A stretch of 43,112 nt of DNA. Source: Planctomycetota bacterium. GTDB taxonomy: Bacteria; Planctomycetota; B15-G4; JADJEK01. Shown piece after piece: positions 28,554 through 37,955 of this stretch (the first letter of the stretch is position 1; the number at the start of each line of letters is the position of its first letter). The notes below the pieces were generated by a model. It did no database searches. It had not been told where the DNA came from and saw nothing but the letters and a program-made list of their open reading frames with translations. The translations under genes were made by a program, and so were the position numbers. Location: the NCBI GenBank assembly GCA_016709145.1, contig JADJEK010000021.1, positions 1 through 43,112 on the forward strand, given 5' to 3'.

Positions 28554-30119
28554 GTGATCTACCCCGCGTTCGGTATCGACCTCAGCGACGGTGCGCTCAA
28601 AGCGGTGAAGATGGTGCGGCGTGGCAACCGCATGGTCGTCATCGACGCGTACTACCGGCCCTACGCGCGCGCCGAAGACGGCGCCGTGCGGCCGCGCTCC
28701 GGACTCCCGTTGCGTGCCGAGGAAGCACTCACCTCGTTCCTCGAGCAGGCGCGCCCGGGCGCTCTCGACCGCGTCTACGTCGGTTTCCCCGCGGTCGCGA
28801 CGTTCAACCGACTGATCCACTTGCCCGACGTCGGTCCCGAGAAGATCGCCGAGATGGCGAGCTACGAGACCGATCGCTCGCTGCGCGGCAGGCTCGAGGA
28901 CTACGAACGCCGCGTCTGCGTACTGCGACACCACGCACACACCGGAAGCACTCCGTGCATGCTGTTCGCCGTCCGGCGGACGCTGCGCGACGCGTTCGTC
29001 CACGCGCTCGCGACGCATCGGCTCGAGATCGACAACCTGGTGCCCGCGCCTGCCGCGCTGGCGCAATTCGTCACCTATGACCGCCCCGGCAAGGGCGACC
29101 GCATCGCGCTCTCGATCGGGTTGCGCGGTACGGACGTCGTGTTCCTCAAGGACCGCGGCTACGCGTTCCGCACCGTGCCGCTCGGAGTCGCCGGCCTCAA
29201 CGCGTTGCCCGAATCGCGGCGCAAGGCCGCACTCGACAAGCTGACCGAACGCTTGGCCGCCGAGATCGGGAAAGCCACGCGCTTCTTCTTCGGCGACGGC
29301 GGGAACGACACCGGCCCGGCCGGCGAGTTCCGCGCGGAGCACGTGCTCGTGTTCGGCGAAGGCCTACAAGTCCCGGGGATGATCGACGCGTTGCGACGCC
29401 GGATCCCGTTGCCCATCGACGCGGTCGACCAGTTGCATCGCATTTCGCTCGGCACCCGCTTGCCGGCCGACGCCGCTGCGCACGCCGCGCAAATGGGCAA
29501 TGCGCTCGGGCTCGCGCTGATCGCGGCGGGAGCGGCGAGTGCGGACGTCGATCTGTTGCCGGTCAATCGAGCGCGCGAGGCCGCGCGACGGCTGCCTCGC
29601 CTCGGCGTCGCGGCCGCGCTGCTGTTCGCCGTCTCGGCGTTCGCGACGTGGAGCGACGTGCGCGACGCCGACCGAGCCGAATCCCTGACCGTGAGCCCGA
29701 CCGCCGCCGAAGTGCGAGCCCTTCAATCGCGTGCCGCGGCGGTCCGCGCCGACGTCACGCAGCTTTCCGTCGCGGAGTCCGCCGCACGTTCCCTGGTCGC
29801 CGACCATGCTGCCCACGCACGTCTGCTCGCACAGGTGCTCGCGCGGTTCGGGCCCGAAGTGAAGGACTACTCGACCGACGACGTCCGCGTCGTGTCCTAC
29901 GCGTTCGCGACGACGCCGAACGCGACGCTCCGATTGACGCTGTCCGCCCCACTCGACGGTTCGCAGGTCCCGACCACGGTGCGCCAGCGCCTCGGCGAAC
30001 TGCGCGACCTCGCCGAGGTCCAGGTCACCGAGGTTAAAGACCGGCGCGACTCGTTCCTGCAACGCACCGAGTACGCGGTGACGGCGACCGTACGACCGCC
30101 CGTCGTGGGTGAACCATGA
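28554..30119 (+). CDS. pilM: PilM-type ATPase-fold protein fused to a PilN-like domain
   Basis: PilM is the actin-like cytoplasmic protein of type IV pilus/type II secretion platforms; PilN is its membrane partner. Residues 1-345 are PilM-like: the first strand FGIDLSDGALKAVKM (6-20), then YVGFPAVATFNRLIHLPD and LSIGLRGTDVVFLKDRG. A membrane segment follows at about 349-365 (LGVAAALLFAVSAFATW), then a helical coil and a C-terminal alpha/beta domain of about 100 residues as in PilN/GspL. So one chain of 521 residues covers both roles, as GspL does in type II secretion. The GTG start is supported by the adjacent extended -10 element. It overlaps the next gene as ATGA. Confidence 0.75.
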   Translation: MIYPAFGIDLSDGALKAVKMVRRGNRMVVIDAYYRPYARAEDGAVRPRSGLPLRAEEALTSFLEQARPGALDRVYVGFPAVATFNRLIHLPDVGPEKIAEMASYETDRSLRGRLEDYERRVCVLRHHAHTGSTPCMLFAVRRTLRDAFVHALATHRLEIDNLVPAPAALAQFVTYDRPGKGDRIALSIGLRGTDVVFLKDRGYAFRTVPLGVAGLNALPESRRKAALDKLTERLAAEIGKATRFFFGDGGNDTGPAGEFRAEHVLVFGEGLQVPGMIDALRRRIPLPIDAVDQLHRISLGTRLPADAAAHAAQMGNALGLALIAAGAASADVDLLPVNRAREAARRLPRLGVAAALLFAVSAFATWSDVRDADRAESLTVSPTAAEVRALQSRAAAVRADVTQLSVAESAARSLVADHAAHARLLAQVLARFGPEVKDYSTDDVRVVSYAFATTPNATLRLTLSAPLDGSQVPTTVRQRLGELRDLAEVQVTEVKDRRDSFLQRTEYAVTATVRPPVVGEP

Positions 30120-30814
30120 GGGCGCTGGTCTACCTCGCGTTGATCGCAGTCGCGGTCGCGGGCCCCATCCTTTACTCGACGGTCGGGGGCAAGGCCCGGA
30201 CGCGCGCGAAGACGGCGACCGCGGCGATCCTCGCCGAGCGCGGCGCCGTCGAAGCGCTCGTTCGCGCGGACTGGCCGCCGCGCGATGGCGCGCTGCGGGC
30301 GGCCGACGCAGCGCTGACGGCGCGGCGATCGACCGTCGACTCGTTGCACGCCGCGATCGGACGCTCGACCGCGGACGTCACCGATGCGCAATTGCGGACG
30401 CTGGCGCTCGCCGTGGGAGTGGACGCGCCGGTCATCGATTCGCTGCTCGCGGGCCTGACCGGCCCATCCGCGGCAGCCCGCCGCACCGTGCTTGCGAGCG
30501 TGCTCGGCGGGATCGAGCCGACCGCTCGTGTCGAACGCCTGCATTGCGCGTCCCTCCCCGAACCGATCGCCGGCTTCGGGCTCGCTCGATGGCGTGTGGA
30601 GTTGGCGTTCGTCGCGTCGCTCGCGTCGGCCGTGCGCACCACCGAATCACTGGGCGCGGGCGACGATCGGCGCGCGCCTGCGTCATTGATCGCGCTCGAT
30701 CTGGCGCGCACGCGCTCGGAAGAGTGGGCCGAGCTCGCCGAACGGTTCGATCAACCGCCGGTCCGCGTCCAAGCCACGTTCGACGTGATCGTCGACGCCG
30801 GAGGCGCGCCATGA
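30116..30814 (+). CDS. single-pass membrane protein in the PilO/GspM position
   Basis: The 232-residue product starts with a membrane segment (MRALVYLALIAVAVAGPILY), followed by helices and a C-terminal part predicted alpha/beta (ARWRVELAFVASLASAV). I see no sequence motif that identifies it. Its place, directly after a PilM-PilN fusion and overlapping it by 4 bp, and its topology are what PilO/GspM-like platform proteins have. The role is therefore inferred from context. Confidence 0.6.
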   Translation: MRALVYLALIAVAVAGPILYSTVGGKARTRAKTATAAILAERGAVEALVRADWPPRDGALRAADAALTARRSTVDSLHAAIGRSTADVTDAQLRTLALAVGVDAPVIDSLLAGLTGPSAAARRTVLASVLGGIEPTARVERLHCASLPEPIAGFGLARWRVELAFVASLASAVRTTESLGAGDDRRAPASLIALDLARTRSEEWAELAERFDQPPVRVQATFDVIVDAGGAP

Positions 30815-31842
30815 CGGCCTCCCGGACCGACCGAATTCTGGTATTGACAGGCACTTGCCTCGTCCTTATATTTCTCGGCTTCGACCAGCTTGTGCATAAG
30901 CTCTTGTCTGACAAGGGCTTAGGGACGAGCGTCGCTCCTGTCGTCACGGACTCCGACGAGGCTGCGGAACAGGCCTTCGTCGCCATGACGCAGGGCGGAT
31001 TGCCCGGTGATCCGCGTGCGGCGTTCGCCATCGAGCGCAGTGATCTCGAGTTCGCGGCGACGGCTGCGTTCGAGTCCACCGAACTCGCAAGCTTCGCCGA
31101 TCACAAGCAGCGCGAGAACCGGCTCGACCGAACGCTCGCACCGCCTGTGGCACTGCGCTGGAACCGTGGACCGCAGGGCCTGCTCATCGAGTGGGACGGC
31201 AGTCCGCGGAACGACGCGGTCGCAAGAGAGGTTGCGGGCAACCCGTTGCTGACGACGGGGTATCGCATATACCGGTGGCGCGCAGACCAAGAGCCTGCCG
31301 CTGTCGGCAAAGTTCCTCTGGATCAGACGTCCTTCCTCGATGCCGAGGTCGGCCTTCAGGGTGGGCGCGTGTTCTATTCGGTGGTGACGGTGCTCGAAGG
31401 AATGATCGGCAACCGCGACTCTCTCATCGAGAGCGAACGCTCCGACGTCCTCACCGTCGATCTCGAAGATCGATTCCAGCTCCGCGTGCTCTCCGGCGAC
31501 GCGACGCAAGCGACGATCGAGGTCACCACCGACGGCCCGATCGGTCCGCGATCGATGGCCTTCCCGGTGAAGCCGGGCTCGGTGATCGGAGCTCTCGTGT
31601 CGGTCGACGGCATGCCCGCCGACTTCCAGACCGGACTCACCGTCACCGCAATCGAACTCGTTCCCGCGACGCGGGAAGAGCGTGTTCGTCATCCCGTGTT
31701 CGCTCCCGACGGATCGCGTGCGCGCGACGAGTCCGGGTTCGTCCATCGGGACGACGTGCGCACCGTCAGTTTCCAACGAATCGTCGTCCGCTGCGTGGAC
31801 GCGCGGGGTTCAACCCGTACGCTCACGCTGGATCCTTCGTGA
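30811..31842 (+). CDS. single-pass membrane protein with fibronectin-III-like domain, PilP position
   Basis: GGAGG lies 6 nt before the ATG at 30811, which overlaps the previous stop as ATGA. One membrane segment (about 11-27) is followed by an extracytoplasmic region of about 310 residues. Residues near 115-190 (LRWNRGPQGLLIEWDG, GYRIYRWRADQEPAAVGKV, FLDAEVGLQGGRVFYSVVTV) have the strand pattern of a fibronectin type III domain. The C-terminal part is beta-rich. Position between PilO-like and secretin genes is that of PilP, but the sequence is not PilP-like. The first third uses codons rare elsewhere here (ATA, TTA, GTA, CTT) and contains a promoter. Confidence 0.65.
   Translation: MTASRTDRILVLTGTCLVLIFLGFDQLVHKLLSDKGLGTSVAPVVTDSDEAAEQAFVAMTQGGLPGDPRAAFAIERSDLEFAATAAFESTELASFADHKQRENRLDRTLAPPVALRWNRGPQGLLIEWDGSPRNDAVAREVAGNPLLTTGYRIYRWRADQEPAAVGKVPLDQTSFLDAEVGLQGGRVFYSVVTVLEGMIGNRDSLIESERSDVLTVDLEDRFQLRVLSGDATQATIEVTTDGPIGPRSMAFPVKPGSVIGALVSVDGMPADFQTGLTVTAIELVPATREERVRHPVFAPDGSRARDESGFVHRDDVRTVSFQRIVVRCVDARGSTRTLTLDPS
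30844..30872 (+). promoter_or_regulatory. near-consensus sigma-70 promoter inside a coding region
   Basis: TTGACA (30844-30849), a 17-nt spacer and TATATT (30867-30872) match the consensus at 11 of 12 positions. It lies within codons 12-21 of the fibronectin-domain gene. The local sequence 30835-30925 is much more AT-rich than its surroundings. RNA from here would carry the secretin gene at 31919. Confidence 0.5.
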
Positions 31843-31878
31843 GACTCGAAACCGGGCGTCGCACGACGCTCGCACACA

Positions 31879-31901
31879 CCGGACGTCGTCACGCCGTCCG
31901 G
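31879..31901 (+). promoter_or_regulatory. hairpin just upstream of the secretin ribosome-binding site
   Basis: CCGGACG-tcgtcacgc-CGTCCGG gives a perfect 7-bp stem with a 9-nt loop. It ends a few nucleotides before the AGGAGGAG Shine-Dalgarno of the secretin. It may tune translation or mRNA stability; there is no U-tract. Confidence 0.3.
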
Positions 31902-31918
31902 CAGCAGGAGGAGATGCG

Positions 31919-34492
31919 ATGAAGCATCCGTTCTCAATCGCCCTGCGGTCGATCGCGCTGATGGGCGCGGCCTCGCTCGCGCTCTTCACCACCGCGGGTT
32001 GCTCGTTGTTCCGTTCGCACGGCGACGACGCAGCTCCGCCGGCCGACGAATCGACCGCGGTCGCACTCGACGACGTCTCCGTCGGATCGACGGACGCGGC
32101 GGCCGATGCCACTGCGGGCGAGCGCCCCGACGTCCTGCTCGCGCAGGCGAAGCAGGCCGAGCAGCAGGGTCAGCTCCAGGAGGCGCGTGCGACCTACGCT
32201 CGCGTCATCGAGCTCGATCCCGGCAGCGACGTGGCGAAGGCCGGCTTCCGCGCCGTGTCCGCCACGCTCGGCATGGCGCAGGAGAACGAGGACTCGGTCG
32301 TGAAGGCGGCCGAGGAGACGGCGCAGGTGCGCAAGGCACAGCGCCGCATCGAAGCCGAGAGCAAGATCCTGCAGGGTGAAGCGGCGATGAACGCCGGCGA
32401 GTTCGAGAAGGCGATCACGTCCTTCGAAGACGCCCGCACGATCGTGCGCTGGTACCCCGACCTCCAGCAGGGCGACTTCACGGAAGAGTCGATCCTCGCG
32501 CGCATCGATCAGGCCCGCCGCAAGCAGGTCGATCAGGCCCGCCAGGAGGAGATCGCGCGCCAGACCCGTATCCAGCGCGAACAGCAGGAGCGCGAGGCCC
32601 AGGCGCAAGCCGAGGTCGAGTACCGCATCAATACGCTGTTCGACGCGGCCAACCGTTCGTACCAGGACGACCGCTACGCGGAAGCCGAAGGCTACCTGCG
32701 CGAGATCCTGAGCCTGAATCCGACGAACGCGCACGCGTCGCGCTTGCTCGAGCTCGCGACGAACGCGCGCATGCAGTCGCGCGATCGTGAACTCAAGAAC
32801 ACCTACAAGCGCGAGTGGCGCAAGTTGTTCGACGACCTCACGGCCGACATGCGCCCCCAGATCGACCCGTTCGAGTTCCCGAACGAGAAGACCTGGCGCC
32901 AGATCTCCGAGCAGGGCCCGATCGCCTTCTCGGTCCAGGACGACCTGACGTCCCCGGAAGAGCGCGCGATCCTGGCGAAGCTCGGAGCGGTGCCGATCAC
33001 TCTGTCGTTCAGCGATACGCCCCTCGGCGAAGTCGTGAACTGGTTCAAGACGGTCACCGGCGTGAACTTCGTGGTGTCGCCGGCGGTCATCGCCGCCGAA
33101 GAACCGCAGTTCTCGGTCGCCGCGGGTCCGATGCCAGCCGACGAAGCCCTGCGCCTCGTGCTCGACATCTCGTCGTCGCCGCTGAAGTACCGCATCAAGG
33201 ACGGCGTGGTCCAGATCATCGGCGCGGACGAGGCCGTGGGCGGCCAACTGCTCGAGATCTACGACATCCGCGACCTGGCGAAGGTGATCACGAACTTCCC
33301 GTCGAAGGACTTCAACCTGACGCCTTCGGGCTTCACGGACGAAGGCACGGGCGTCGAAGTCCCGGAACCGCAGCCGCTGATCCTCGAAGGCGATCGTCTG
33401 GCCGAACTCATCAAGGCCAACATCTCACCGGACTCGTGGACCGCGGATCCGAACAACACGATCCAGCCGGTCTCCGGCGCGCTCGTCGTCCGTCAGACGA
33501 AGGAAGTCCACGTCCTCATCGACACGTTGCTGCGCGACCTGCGTGAGAACGCCGGCACGCTGATCAACATCGAGAGCCGCTTCCTGACGGTCTACGACAC
33601 GTTCCTCGAAGACATCGGTGTCGACTTCCGCGGCCTCGGTCCGGACTCGGTCAACCCCGAAGCCGCCATCCCGTCGGGGCTCGTGCTCGACGACATCGGC
33701 TCGATCCCGGACGGCTTCGGTACGCCGGGTACGCCGTCGGGTGCGGGCACCGACAACGACGTCGGTGTGTTCTTCAGCGACGGCAACGAAGACATCAAGG
33801 GCCGCGTCGAGAACCTCTACGACACGACCCTCGGCAACGACGAGTTCCAGAACTCGGGTGGCCTGTCGCTGCAAGCCACGTTCCTCGACGACACGCTCGT
33901 CGAAGCCGTGCTGCGCGCGGTGTCGAAGTACGGCATGGCGAACATCGTCGACGCCCCGTCGCTGACGGTGTTCAACGGCCAGCGCGCGAACCTCAGCGTC
34001 ATCAATCACGTCTCGTACGTGAAGGACTTCGACGTCGAGATCGCGCAAGCGTCGGTCATCGCCCAGCCAATCGTCGACATCCTCCAGGACGGCGTCATCC
34101 TCGACGTCCGGCCGGTGGTCAGCTCGGACAAGCGGTTCATCACGATGGAACTGCGTCCGACCGTCGCGTTGCTGAAGCGTCCGATCGACACGTTCTCGAC
34201 CACGCTCGCGATCGGTTCGCCGGTCAACATCGAGCTGCCGACGATCAACATCCAGCGCGCGCGCACGACGGTGCACATGCCCGACGGTTCGACGCTGATG
34301 ATCGGTGGCTGGAAGATCGTCGACGACCAGGATCTCGACTCGGGCATCCCGTTCCTCAACAAGGTGCCGATCCTGAACTTCTTCGTCTCGCGCAAGGGCA
34401 AGTTCCTCGAGAAGAAGAAGCTCGTCGTCCTGGTCCGCGCGAAGATCTGGATCCCCGAAGAGCACGAGCCGGTTCTCGGCATGGCGCGCTGA
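31919..34492 (+). CDS. secretin (GspD/PilQ-type) lipoprotein with N-terminal TPR region
   Basis: Secretins form the outer-membrane channel of type II/III secretion and type IV pili. AGGAGGAG lies 5 nt before the ATG at 31919. The N-terminus is a lipoprotein signal ending TTAGC (Cys28). Residues about 70-300 are TPR/coiled-coil (ARATYARVIELDPGSDVAK, AEGYLREILSLNPTNAHAS). An STN/N1-like domain follows (near 360-440, TLSFSDTPLGEVVNWFKTVT). From about 540 to 850 lies the secretin domain with the VPILNFFVS and MIGGWKI motifs near the end. The TPR region is absent from standard GspD and PilQ. The total of 857 residues is larger than usual. A hairpin follows the stop. Confidence 0.87.
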   Translation: MKHPFSIALRSIALMGAASLALFTTAGCSLFRSHGDDAAPPADESTAVALDDVSVGSTDAAADATAGERPDVLLAQAKQAEQQGQLQEARATYARVIELDPGSDVAKAGFRAVSATLGMAQENEDSVVKAAEETAQVRKAQRRIEAESKILQGEAAMNAGEFEKAITSFEDARTIVRWYPDLQQGDFTEESILARIDQARRKQVDQARQEEIARQTRIQREQQEREAQAQAEVEYRINTLFDAANRSYQDDRYAEAEGYLREILSLNPTNAHASRLLELATNARMQSRDRELKNTYKREWRKLFDDLTADMRPQIDPFEFPNEKTWRQISEQGPIAFSVQDDLTSPEERAILAKLGAVPITLSFSDTPLGEVVNWFKTVTGVNFVVSPAVIAAEEPQFSVAAGPMPADEALRLVLDISSSPLKYRIKDGVVQIIGADEAVGGQLLEIYDIRDLAKVITNFPSKDFNLTPSGFTDEGTGVEVPEPQPLILEGDRLAELIKANISPDSWTADPNNTIQPVSGALVVRQTKEVHVLIDTLLRDLRENAGTLINIESRFLTVYDTFLEDIGVDFRGLGPDSVNPEAAIPSGLVLDDIGSIPDGFGTPGTPSGAGTDNDVGVFFSDGNEDIKGRVENLYDTTLGNDEFQNSGGLSLQATFLDDTLVEAVLRAVSKYGMANIVDAPSLTVFNGQRANLSVINHVSYVKDFDVEIAQASVIAQPIVDILQDGVILDVRPVVSSDKRFITMELRPTVALLKRPIDTFSTTLAIGSPVNIELPTINIQRARTTVHMPDGSTLMIGGWKIVDDQDLDSGIPFLNKVPILNFFVSRKGKFLEKKKLVVLVRAKIWIPEEHEPVLGMAR

Positions 34493-34816
34493 TCCAGCAC
34501 GCTCGACGTCCGAACGGACGAACGCGGCGCGTCACCTCACCCGAGGTGACGCGCCGCGCGCGTTGCAGGGTCGAGCGGAAACTCCGTAACGCCGTCGATC
34601 GACCGGCTGCACCAGACGAGCCCGCGCGCCTCCTGCGACCCGCAGAATCTTCCTCCGCGTGAACCTGGACTCCCCCGTTACGTTCGGCCAAGAGAACAGG
34701 TAGTTTCCCGAGTCTTCGTCGTCCCGACCCAACGCGGTCGGAGAACACGCGCTCGCGGGACGAACTCCGCCGTCCCGTGCGTGCTTCGACGCGTGCGGAG
34801 TTCCAGCCTCGGTCCC
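34493..34816. other. intergenic region with hairpin
   Basis: This 324-bp gap holds the perfect hairpin at 34523-34558. The remainder has no credible gene. A weak TTACGT-N17-TAGTTT pair at 34678-34706 could be the promoter of the following TPR gene, but its match is poor. Confidence 0.4.
34523..34558 (+). terminator. perfect 16-bp hairpin after the secretin gene
   Basis: CGCGGCGCGTCACCTC (34523-34538), loop ACCC, and its exact complement (34543-34558) lie 31 nt after the secretin stop. No U-tract follows, so it may terminate weakly, protect the 3' end, or bind a protein. Confidence 0.55.
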
Positions 34817-37802
34817 ATGCGCAACCCCTCCATCGTCGCGTCCTTCCTCACGCTGACCGCCGTCGCCTGCACGTGGACCACGTCCACGGGGTTCGCGGCC
34901 GAGCAGACCGCCGAGCAGAAGCACCAGAACCTGCTCGACGACATCGCGTATTCGCGGGACATCGCGCGCTACCGCTACTTCGACCTCGCGGTCGAATGGC
35001 TCGCATCGATCGAGAAGCGTCCGGACCTCGACGCCGAGTCCAAGTCCGAAGTGCTGCTCGCGAAGGCGACGATCGCGCGCCTCGCGTCGGACTACGCGCT
35101 CACGCGCGCCGAACGTCAGAAGTACTTCGACGAGGGCATCAAGAACTACACCGACGCGCTCGCATCGATGGAAACGACGATGAACACGCGTCGCGGCGAA
35201 GCCGTCGTGACCGGACTCGCGTCGCTGCTGGTCTCGAAGGGCAAGTTCTATTCCGACGACGTCGCCACGCTGCGCTCCCAAGGCAAGCTCGACGAGATGA
35301 AGGCCGCGCGCACCACGGCCGAAGAAGCATTCAAGGAAGCCGTGAAGACGCTGAACGCCGCGGTCGCCGAACTCGATGGCCGCACCGAGGACGAGGACCT
35401 GTCCGAAGCGGACAAGACCAAGATCCAGGACCTCGCGCTGTTCGGCCGGTTCCACAAGGGCGAGGCCTACTACACCTGGGCGATGCTCTACGAGAACCAG
35501 GACTTCAACCGCGAGGACTACCTGAAGAAGACCACGGAGGTCCTCGAGGAGTTCATCTGGAGCGCGGGCGACGAGAACTTCTTCACGGTCTACGCCTACT
35601 ACTACATGGGCATGTCCGAGTTCGAACTCGGACGCATCGACGTCGATCACGCGCCGGAACACGACGAGAAGGCATTGGCGTCGCTGACGCACATCTTCTC
35701 GGAGTCGGGCATCGACTTCACCAAGCTCGGCTCGCTCGGCGAAGACGAACGCGAGTTCGTGCAGGAAGTCGCGGAGAAGGCCTACCTGGGCGTCTGCCAG
35801 CTCTACCGCAACGCGGCCACGCGCTACGAACAGTCGTCGACGGTCACCGACACCGATGACCTGACCGAGCAAGCTCGCAAGTACCTGATCGTGAAGGAAG
35901 GCGAGACCGATCCGGCTTGGAAGGCCGGCGCGCCGGTGTTCAAGCCGGCCATCGTGACGGCGCTGCGATCCGCGGCCGTCGACTCCATCGATCGATTCGA
36001 GAAGCAAGTTGCCGACAACAAGCTGACGTTCGGCCCGATGGGTCACTACGCGCGTCTGGAGAAGGCTCGCGCCATGGCCGATCGCGGCGACGCCGGCGGG
36101 GCAATGACCATCGTCAAGGAAGTGGTCGAGAAGAACGCCGAGAACATCGTCGGCTACGACGGCGGGATCTTGCTCGCCGAGTTGTCGCAAGAGTCCGGCT
36201 CGGGTTCGCAACCGCCGTCGGTGTTGACCCTGATCGCGCAGGGCTTCGTTTCCGACGGCAAGGTCCCCGAAGCGATCGCGGCGTACCACCAGGTCATCGC
36301 GGCCTGCAAGGAGCCCGAGGACATCAAGAAGTACGGCGCGCCCGCGTGGCTGCAGATCGGCCGCGGCTACGACAGCGTGTCCCGCTTCCTCGAAGCCTCG
36401 TTGGCCTACGAGGAAGGCATGGCGTACACGCAGAAGGCGGCCGACGAAGAAAACCTCGCCGAGCTCGCGACCAGCGCGTACTCGGCCTGGGACCGGCGCT
36501 TCCGCGAGACCAAGGACGAGTTCGACCAGAACCAGCGCAATCGCGTGCGCAAGATCGTGACCGACCTCAACCTCTCGGCCGATCTCCAGTACTTCACCGC
36601 GCGTGAGGCGTACTCGAACGCCGGCGCGATGAAGTCGGGCGCCGAGCGCGACACCGCGTTCAAAGCCGCGCAGGGCGAGTTCCAGAAGGTCGCTGAAGAC
36701 AGCCAGTACTACGAGCGCTCGCTGGTCTATCAGGCACGCTGCGTCGCGGCGACGAAGGACGTCGCCGGCGCGATCAAGATCTTCGAGAGCTTGTTCGCTC
36801 GCGCCAAGGACCCGAAGTTCGCGACCGCGCTCGACAAGAAGAAGGACTACCAGCGCGACATCGCGCTCGCGGAAGCGACCTTCTATCAGGCCGACGCGCT
36901 GTTGAACGTCGGTCGGTTCGACGAGGTGCTGAAGTCGCTGGACGGGTACGAGACCAAGTACGCCAAGCAGTCGGCGTTCTATTCGAGCGTCGAGCTGTAC
37001 CGCGTGCGGGCGTTGGTCGGACTCAAGCGGTTCGCCGACGCCGAGGCGCTCGTCTCGAAGATGGCGTCGCAATACCCGACGGACAACAACACGACCAACG
37101 CGTACGCGGAAGTCGCCAAGGGGTTCTACGCCGCGTTCGACGCGATCAAGGAACCGACCGACGCGAAGAAGGCCCTCGAGCGCAAGACCGCGGACTACTT
37201 CGCCCTGCACAACGAGCGCACCGGCTACGCGTCGTTCACGAACCTGAAGAACGTCGCGCTGTGGTACTCCGACCTCGGTGAGTTGAAGCTCGCCGAAGAC
37301 AACTTCCGCCGCCTGTTCGACAAGTTCGGCAAGAACCCGGCGCAGCAGAAAGAGCTGCGCGACGTGAAGCACTCGTTCGCGGCCACGCTGAATCGCGGCG
37401 ACAAGTTCGCCGAAGCCGAACCGATCTGGCGCGACGTGTACGCGTTCAAGTCGCGTGACCGCGGCGTCGTGCGGGAATTCGCCCGATGCCTCGGCGGCTA
37501 CTTGCGCGAGGAAGGCAACGTCTACAAAGGAGATCACGGGCGTCGGCAAGTTCGCCGAAGCTCGCGAACTCGACGTGAAGCTGCTGAAGGGCATCGAAGA
37601 CGCCGGCGAGAAGAACTCGCCCGATTACTGGCAGGCCCGCGTCGACTACTTCTTCCACCTCACGATGGAAGGGCGTCAGGATCCCAATGCGAAGGAACAG
37701 GCCAAGAAGCTGTTCGCGAACTGGGAAGCGCTGAACCCCGAGCTCGGCGGCGAGAAGACCGCGAAGATGCTGAAACGCCTCAGCGCCGAGAATCAGCGCT
37801 GA
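34817..37802 (+). CDS. large exported TPR protein, frameshifted near 37526
   Basis: The ATG at 34817 gives a signal peptide (to about residue 27, ending GFAA). The mature part is almost wholly helical, with TPR-type units (for example EGDENF-style acidic helices and the segments AEALVSKMASQYPTDNN and AEDNFRRLFDKFG). The frame reads through codon 903 (TAC at 37523) and would then turn Arg-rich. Dropping one A of AAA at 37526-37528 continues as KEITGVGKFAEARELDVKLL to the natural stop at 37802, for about 994 residues. So this is either a one-base sequencing error or a frameshifted gene. It probably scaffolds an envelope complex with the neighbouring secretin or ExbBD proteins (inference). Confidence 0.75.
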
Positions 37803-37832
37803 AGCACGTCGACCGCCCGTTACGCGCGTCGC

Positions 37833-37859
37833 CGCGTTGCCTAGACCTGCGGCAGCGCG
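37833..37859 (+). terminator. GC-rich hairpin after the large TPR gene
   Basis: CGCGTTGCC, a 9-nt loop, and GGCAGCGCG form a 9-bp stem (one G-U pair) 31 nt after the stop. The flanks can extend it imperfectly. It lies just before the promoter at 37872, so it could separate the two transcripts; there is no U-tract in the right position. Confidence 0.35.
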
Positions 37860-37871
37860 ACGGCGCGCGCG

Positions 37872-37900
37872 TTGACACCCTTTTTCGAAGGCCCTAGCAT
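37872..37900 (+). promoter_or_regulatory. sigma-70-type promoter of the second TPR gene
   Basis: TTGACA (37872-37877), exactly 17 nt, then TAGCAT (37895-37900). The -35 is perfect and the -10 matches 4 of 6. RNA would start near 37907, so the start codon must lie downstream, which favours the ATG at 37956 over the earlier in-frame TTG and ATG codons. Confidence 0.65.
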
Positions 37901-37955
37901 GCGCCGCTCTTTTCGAATCCGTCGCGACGTCGAACCCAGGGAATCCACGCGGCTC

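Noticed and set aside
32500..32550. Repeated gtcgatcaggcccgcc in the secretin gene
   Set aside because: Encodes a repeated helix segment (DQAR) in the coiled coil; a protein-level repeat rather than a DNA element.
34532..37594. Minus-strand open frame of 1020 codons
   Set aside because: Antisense to the large TPR gene; Leu/Arg/Val-biased with no recognisable domain.
37872..37955. Upstream extension of the second TPR gene from TTG at 37872
   Set aside because: This TTG is the first part of a TTGACA -35 box with a matching -10, so the region is promoter, not coding.
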